34,690 nucleotides of DNA from Rossellomorea vietnamensis. Lineage in GTDB: Bacteria; Bacillota; Bacilli; Bacillales; Bacillaceae_B. Position 1 is the first letter of the stretch, and every line of letters begins with the position of its first letter. Below, in pieces: positions 32,063-34,690 of this stretch. The position numbers and the translations under genes were made by a program. The DNA lies in contig NZ_VTEH01000015.1 in assembly GCF_008180615.1 (NCBI RefSeq), positions 1 through 34,690 on the forward strand, read 5' to 3'. Under the pieces are notes generated by a model. The model was given only the letters and a program-made list of their open reading frames with translations. It was not told where the DNA came from and made no database searches.

Positions 32063-32452
32063 ATGGCTTACTTTACAGGACTGCTGCAAACAAATTTATA
32101 TGTGAAAGATATTAATCAGGCATCAAAATGGTATCAGGATATTCTGGGTTTCACCATTGCTGCTGATTACGGGACGACAGTGATTCTGGCGTTCGGTGAC
32201 TCACCTTCCTATGATGAGGGGAAGAGCGGGATTCCTGTTCTATGCTTGATTGAAAGTAAGAATGCTGAGGCTGGAAGAAATACGACCCATCCAGTATTGG
32301 GGATCTCAAAGAAACACTGCGGGGATCTCTATAATGAATTGAAAAAGAATGATGTAGAGGTGGAAGAGAGTCCTTCTCATAAAGGCCACTTTAAATTCTA
32401 TGACTCCGATGGAAACATGCTGGAAGCTTTTTGCCCGGGAATTTATGATTGA
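32063..32452 (+). CDS. VOC/glyoxalase superfamily protein
   Basis: A 129-residue protein with two beta-alpha-beta-beta-beta modules of the vicinal oxygen chelate fold. The N-terminal strand reads LLQTNLYVKDINQASKWYQD, and the C-terminal motif is FYDSDGNMLEAFCP. The usual first metal ligand His is replaced by Asn in the first strand, but E in LEAFC remains, so metal binding is doubtful. Function could be a dioxygenase, resistance or lyase protein; unassigned. ATG 32063 has aaagggg upstream. Confidence 0.75.
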   Translation: MAYFTGLLQTNLYVKDINQASKWYQDILGFTIAADYGTTVILAFGDSPSYDEGKSGIPVLCLIESKNAEAGRNTTHPVLGISKKHCGDLYNELKKNDVEVEESPSHKGHFKFYDSDGNMLEAFCPGIYD

Positions 32453-32490
32453 TTGAGGAGGAGGAGCCTGTAATCCGGCTCCCCTTGTCT

Positions 32491-33183
32491 TTATGTGGCT
32501 TTTCTATAGTCTTCTCTCATCTCCTGCCAGCGGTCTCTGGCCATTTCAACGATCCTTGGTTCAAGGGAGTTTTTTTGTTTGGAGAGTACCTTAGAAAAGT
32601 AAGAGGCAGCCTCGCGGTATTTTTGCAGCCTTAATTGCAGTTCAGCTATCAGATATAGTATTTTAGTCTCTGACATTCCCATGCCTGTAAAATCTTCATT
32701 GGTATAAGCTGTTGTATAGGTATTCATGGCAAGCGTCATGAATCTGTTTTCTTGTTCTTCATTTTCAATAGATCGGTACAGCCAGGCGGTCCTCAGGTAA
32801 AGACCGGCCATTGTTACGCTCTTCTCTCTTTTTAGCGTGCCTGACAGAATCGCGAGCTTGTAAGTGTTGATGGCCTCCAGGGTTGACCGGTTTCCGCCAA
32901 AATTCTGTTCCGTCCACTGGGCCGAAAGTTTTTCCTGGATTTCGGTTTTGATTGCGGGAACAATATACCTGTTGAAATCATCCGTAAATGAAAAGCCGCA
33001 CGCCGGGCAGACATTTACGTTATATAAGAGGGGATTGATTTTCTCGTCTTGATATACAGGGCGAAAGTCAGTCTCGTGACAGCGCAGTTTGATGAAACGG
33101 GACCGGATTTTTGTGGTCCGAAATGAGTTTTTGCAAGAGAGGCACTCTATATTTTTTTGATAAAAAGGTGTAATTTCAGTCAT
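32491..33183 (-). CDS. DUF2225 zinc-ribbon/TPR-like protein
   Basis: A 230-residue protein of the DUF2225 family. The N-terminal half has two CxxC pairs, C14-x2-C17 (ECLSCKNSF) and C59-x2-C62 (VCPACGFSF), probably binding one zinc, plus C35. The C-terminal two-thirds are helical with TPR-like pairs (TMAGLYLRTAWLYRSI, KILYLIAELQLRLQKYREAA). Functionally unassigned. ATG 33183 follows ggagggtg. Confidence 0.8.
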   Translation of the reverse strand: MTEITPFYQKNIECLSCKNSFRTTKIRSRFIKLRCHETDFRPVYQDEKINPLLYNVNVCPACGFSFTDDFNRYIVPAIKTEIQEKLSAQWTEQNFGGNRSTLEAINTYKLAILSGTLKREKSVTMAGLYLRTAWLYRSIENEEQENRFMTLAMNTYTTAYTNEDFTGMGMSETKILYLIAELQLRLQKYREAASYFSKVLSKQKNSLEPRIVEMARDRWQEMREDYRKAT

Positions 33184-33382
33184 CGTTCACCCTCCACTCA
33201 TGTAGTTCATTGTACTCATATTATAACTCATAAATAAGGTATAAAGAACTATTAAGTTCTAAACTGCCCATTTTGCAGATTGGTTGAGGATAAGGGCGAA
33301 AAAGTATATACTGAAAACATAATAGTCATAAACTATAGTGAGAAGATAGATTTTTAAAATCTTTAGACGGAGGTGATTTTAC

Positions 33383-33745
33383 ATGTCAGATGTGGTAGTT
33401 ATCACAGAAGCCGCAGCTCTGCAGATCAAGGATATGATGAAACAGAATGAAGAGGAAGGTGCATTCATTCGTGTATCAATCAAAGGCGGTGGCTGCAGCG
33501 GGCTTTCATACGGAATGGGATTTGAACATGAAGCAGCCGAAGATGACATCCAGCTTGAAATCGAGGGCATCAAGGTTGTCGTAAATAAACAGGACGCTCC
33601 CATCCTGAATGGAACCAAGATCGATTACAAACAATCCATGATGGGCGGCGGGTTTACGATCGATAATCCGAATGCGATTGCGAACTGCGGATGCGGATCG
33701 TCGTTCAGGACGGCGACGAATACGGGTACACCGGAGAATTGTTAA
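33383..33745 (+). CDS. yutM: ErpA/SufA-type A-type Fe-S carrier (YutM)
   Basis: A 120-residue HesB/IscA family protein. The three conserved cysteines are present: C38 (GGGCSGLSYG) and C102-x-C104 (NCGCGSSF). These bind 2Fe-2S or 4Fe-4S clusters and pass them from SufBCD to apoproteins. B. subtilis calls this gene yutM (also sufA). A strong cggaggtg precedes ATG 33383. It completes the set with suf and yutI. Confidence 0.93.
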   Translation: MSDVVVITEAAALQIKDMMKQNEEEGAFIRVSIKGGGCSGLSYGMGFEHEAAEDDIQLEIEGIKVVVNKQDAPILNGTKIDYKQSMMGGGFTIDNPNAIANCGCGSSFRTATNTGTPENC

Positions 33746-33763
33746 TAACTTCATCATAAAAAA

Positions 33764-33808
33764 AGCCCCTTCCCAGCAGAATGTTTTCTCGGAAGGGGCT
33801 TCTTTTTA
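33764..33808. terminator. Terminator of yutM, convergent with the next gene
   Basis: agccccttcc and ggaaggggct arms with a 17-base loop, an A tract before and a T tract after. It overlaps the stop of the reductase on the other strand. Confidence 0.8.
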
Positions 33809-34447
33809 TACTCTTTTCAATGCTTCCTGGATAGGTGTAGCTCCATTAAGGATCTCGAACGTTTTATGGTAGGTTTCTGTTTCGTTCAGGCATACGGTCA
33901 GCACTTCAGCCACATCCTCACGGGTAATGCTTCCGCTTTTGTCTGGTATGGATGGAGAAGCAATGATTTTTCCTGTTTTCTCCCCGTCAACAAGAGCTCC
34001 TGGACGGACAATGGTGTAATTCAGTCCGCTTTCAAGCAAGTGCTGGTCTGCACGGCCTTTTGCTTTTAAGTAATGCTCCATAGCATCTGGGGCGATTGAA
34101 GGGGTGTCGGCTCCCATAGAGCTCAGCATAATGAAGCGGTCCAGCCCTTTTTCCTTTGCAAAATCGATTGCTTTGATTGCTCCGTCTTCGTCAACTGCTG
34201 TTGTTTTATCAGGCCCGGTCGAGCTGCCTGATCCTGCTGCAAAAATAACGGCGTTCACTTCATCGAACACATAGGAAAAGTCTTCTTCCAGATCTCCGAC
34301 AAGCGGTTTAGCACCGAGTTCTTCCATTGCATCAATCTGTCCAGCCTTGCGGATCATCGCCTTTGCAAAATGCTGGCTGCTATTGACCAGTGAGGAAATG
34401 ACCAGTTTCCCGGTTTTTCCGTTGGCTCCGATAACTAATACATTCAT
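33806..34447 (-). CDS. Atypical SDR / NAD(P)-binding reductase, YhfK-like
   Basis: A 213-residue Rossmann protein of the NmrA/YhfK/YwnB group. GANGKTG (8-14) is the glycine-rich NAD(P) motif, AVIFAAGSGSSTG is strand 4, and FIMLSSMGAD carries the SDR Ser; YLKAKGRAD has the active-site Y-x3-K. The substrate is not identifiable. ATG at 34447 is chosen over 34456 because agagga sits eight bases before it. It ends at the terminator shared with yutM. Confidence 0.82.
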   Translation of the reverse strand: MNVLVIGANGKTGKLVISSLVNSSQHFAKAMIRKAGQIDAMEELGAKPLVGDLEEDFSYVFDEVNAVIFAAGSGSSTGPDKTTAVDEDGAIKAIDFAKEKGLDRFIMLSSMGADTPSIAPDAMEHYLKAKGRADQHLLESGLNYTIVRPGALVDGEKTGKIIASPSIPDKSGSITREDVAEVLTVCLNETETYHKTFEILNGATPIQEALKRV

Positions 34448-34574
34448 GAGAATCATCCTCTAATTTAAAAGTATTCTTATTAATGGGTCTACCCGGATCA
34501 GCGGTTAATAAACGCTCGCTGTTTACCCTATATAGAGTCACACCTTGAAGCTGTTTTATTCTCAGAGCTATATA

Positions 34575-34620
34575 AAAAAAGCTGATACCGTAGACGAATG
34601 TCTTTAGGTACCAGCTTTTT
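34575..34620. terminator. Terminator near window end
   Basis: aaaaagctg and tacc pair with ggta and cagcttttt around a 17-base loop. It likely ends a gene beyond the window or works both ways. Confidence 0.6.
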
Positions 34621-34674
34621 GAAGAGCTAAAAAAGTATAAAACTTTAGAATTGAAAATTAGGGAGCGTTTCTGA

Positions 34675-34690
34675 ATCCAGCTCCAGCGCC
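34675..34690. repeat. Start of another dispersed GC-rich element, cut by the window end
   Basis: atccagctccagcgcc matches the gtccagctgcagcgcc block near 3467-3482 at nearly all positions. The copy continues outside the window. Confidence 0.5.

Overview
The window looks like a chromosomal segment of an endospore-forming member of the Bacillaceae (Bacillus sensu lato). Gene content and order follow the Bacillus subtilis yurZ-suf / yunFEDC / lytH-lipA / yut-yuz neighbourhood. Several genes are sporulation-associated (lytH, yutC, yutH). Genus is not determinable by eye. Two sodium-dependent transporter families (NhaC and NSS) would suit a salt-tolerant species, but that is inference.

Layout. 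1-3860: a yurZ-like gene, a small unknown ORF, a complete IS1182-type insertion sequence whose transposase carries one in-frame stop, and dispersed GC-rich repeats. 3860-9059: the five-gene Fe-S assembly operon sufCDSUB. 9100-13308: a 21-bp repeat array, then yunF, yunE, yunD and yunC. 13656-14765: an HD-GYP protein. 15322-17271: a promoter, lysine riboswitch, terminator and NhaC-family transporter, forming a probable lysine-uptake unit. 17372-17755: dispersed and tandem repeats. 17978-19699: an NSS transporter with a 32-residue MetS-like small subunit. 19764-20175: a 17-copy palindromic array. 20198-24715: lytH, lipA, yutC, yutD, a small acidic protein and a HEPN-like yutE. 24822-29065: yutF, a 7-copy 52/53-bp palindromic array, yutG, yutH and a hydroxyacid dehydrogenase. 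29101-34447: yutI (NfuA-like), yuzD, a one-helix peptide, yutJ, yuzB, a VOC protein, a DUF2225 protein, an ErpA/YutM carrier and a YhfK-like reductase.

How the genes fit together. Fe-S metabolism is the main theme: SufCDSUB builds clusters, ErpA/YutM and YutI/NfuA are carriers, and LipA is a client with two 4Fe-4S clusters. A second theme is the spore (LytH cortex remodelling, YutC lipoprotein, YutH coat). Transport is the third (NhaC, NSS/MetS, TauE).

Most coding content is ordinary core genome, and I see no defence island, phage or CRISPR. The least explained material is intergenic: four tandem arrays of three designs (two share a 21-bp period and a CG(C/T)(C/T)GATA core; the other two carry self-complementary units), plus recurring dispersed elements. 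Other points of note are the riboswitch-controlled NhaC gene, an orphan HEPN protein with Gln where the catalytic His should be, and an insertion sequence with one nonsense codon.
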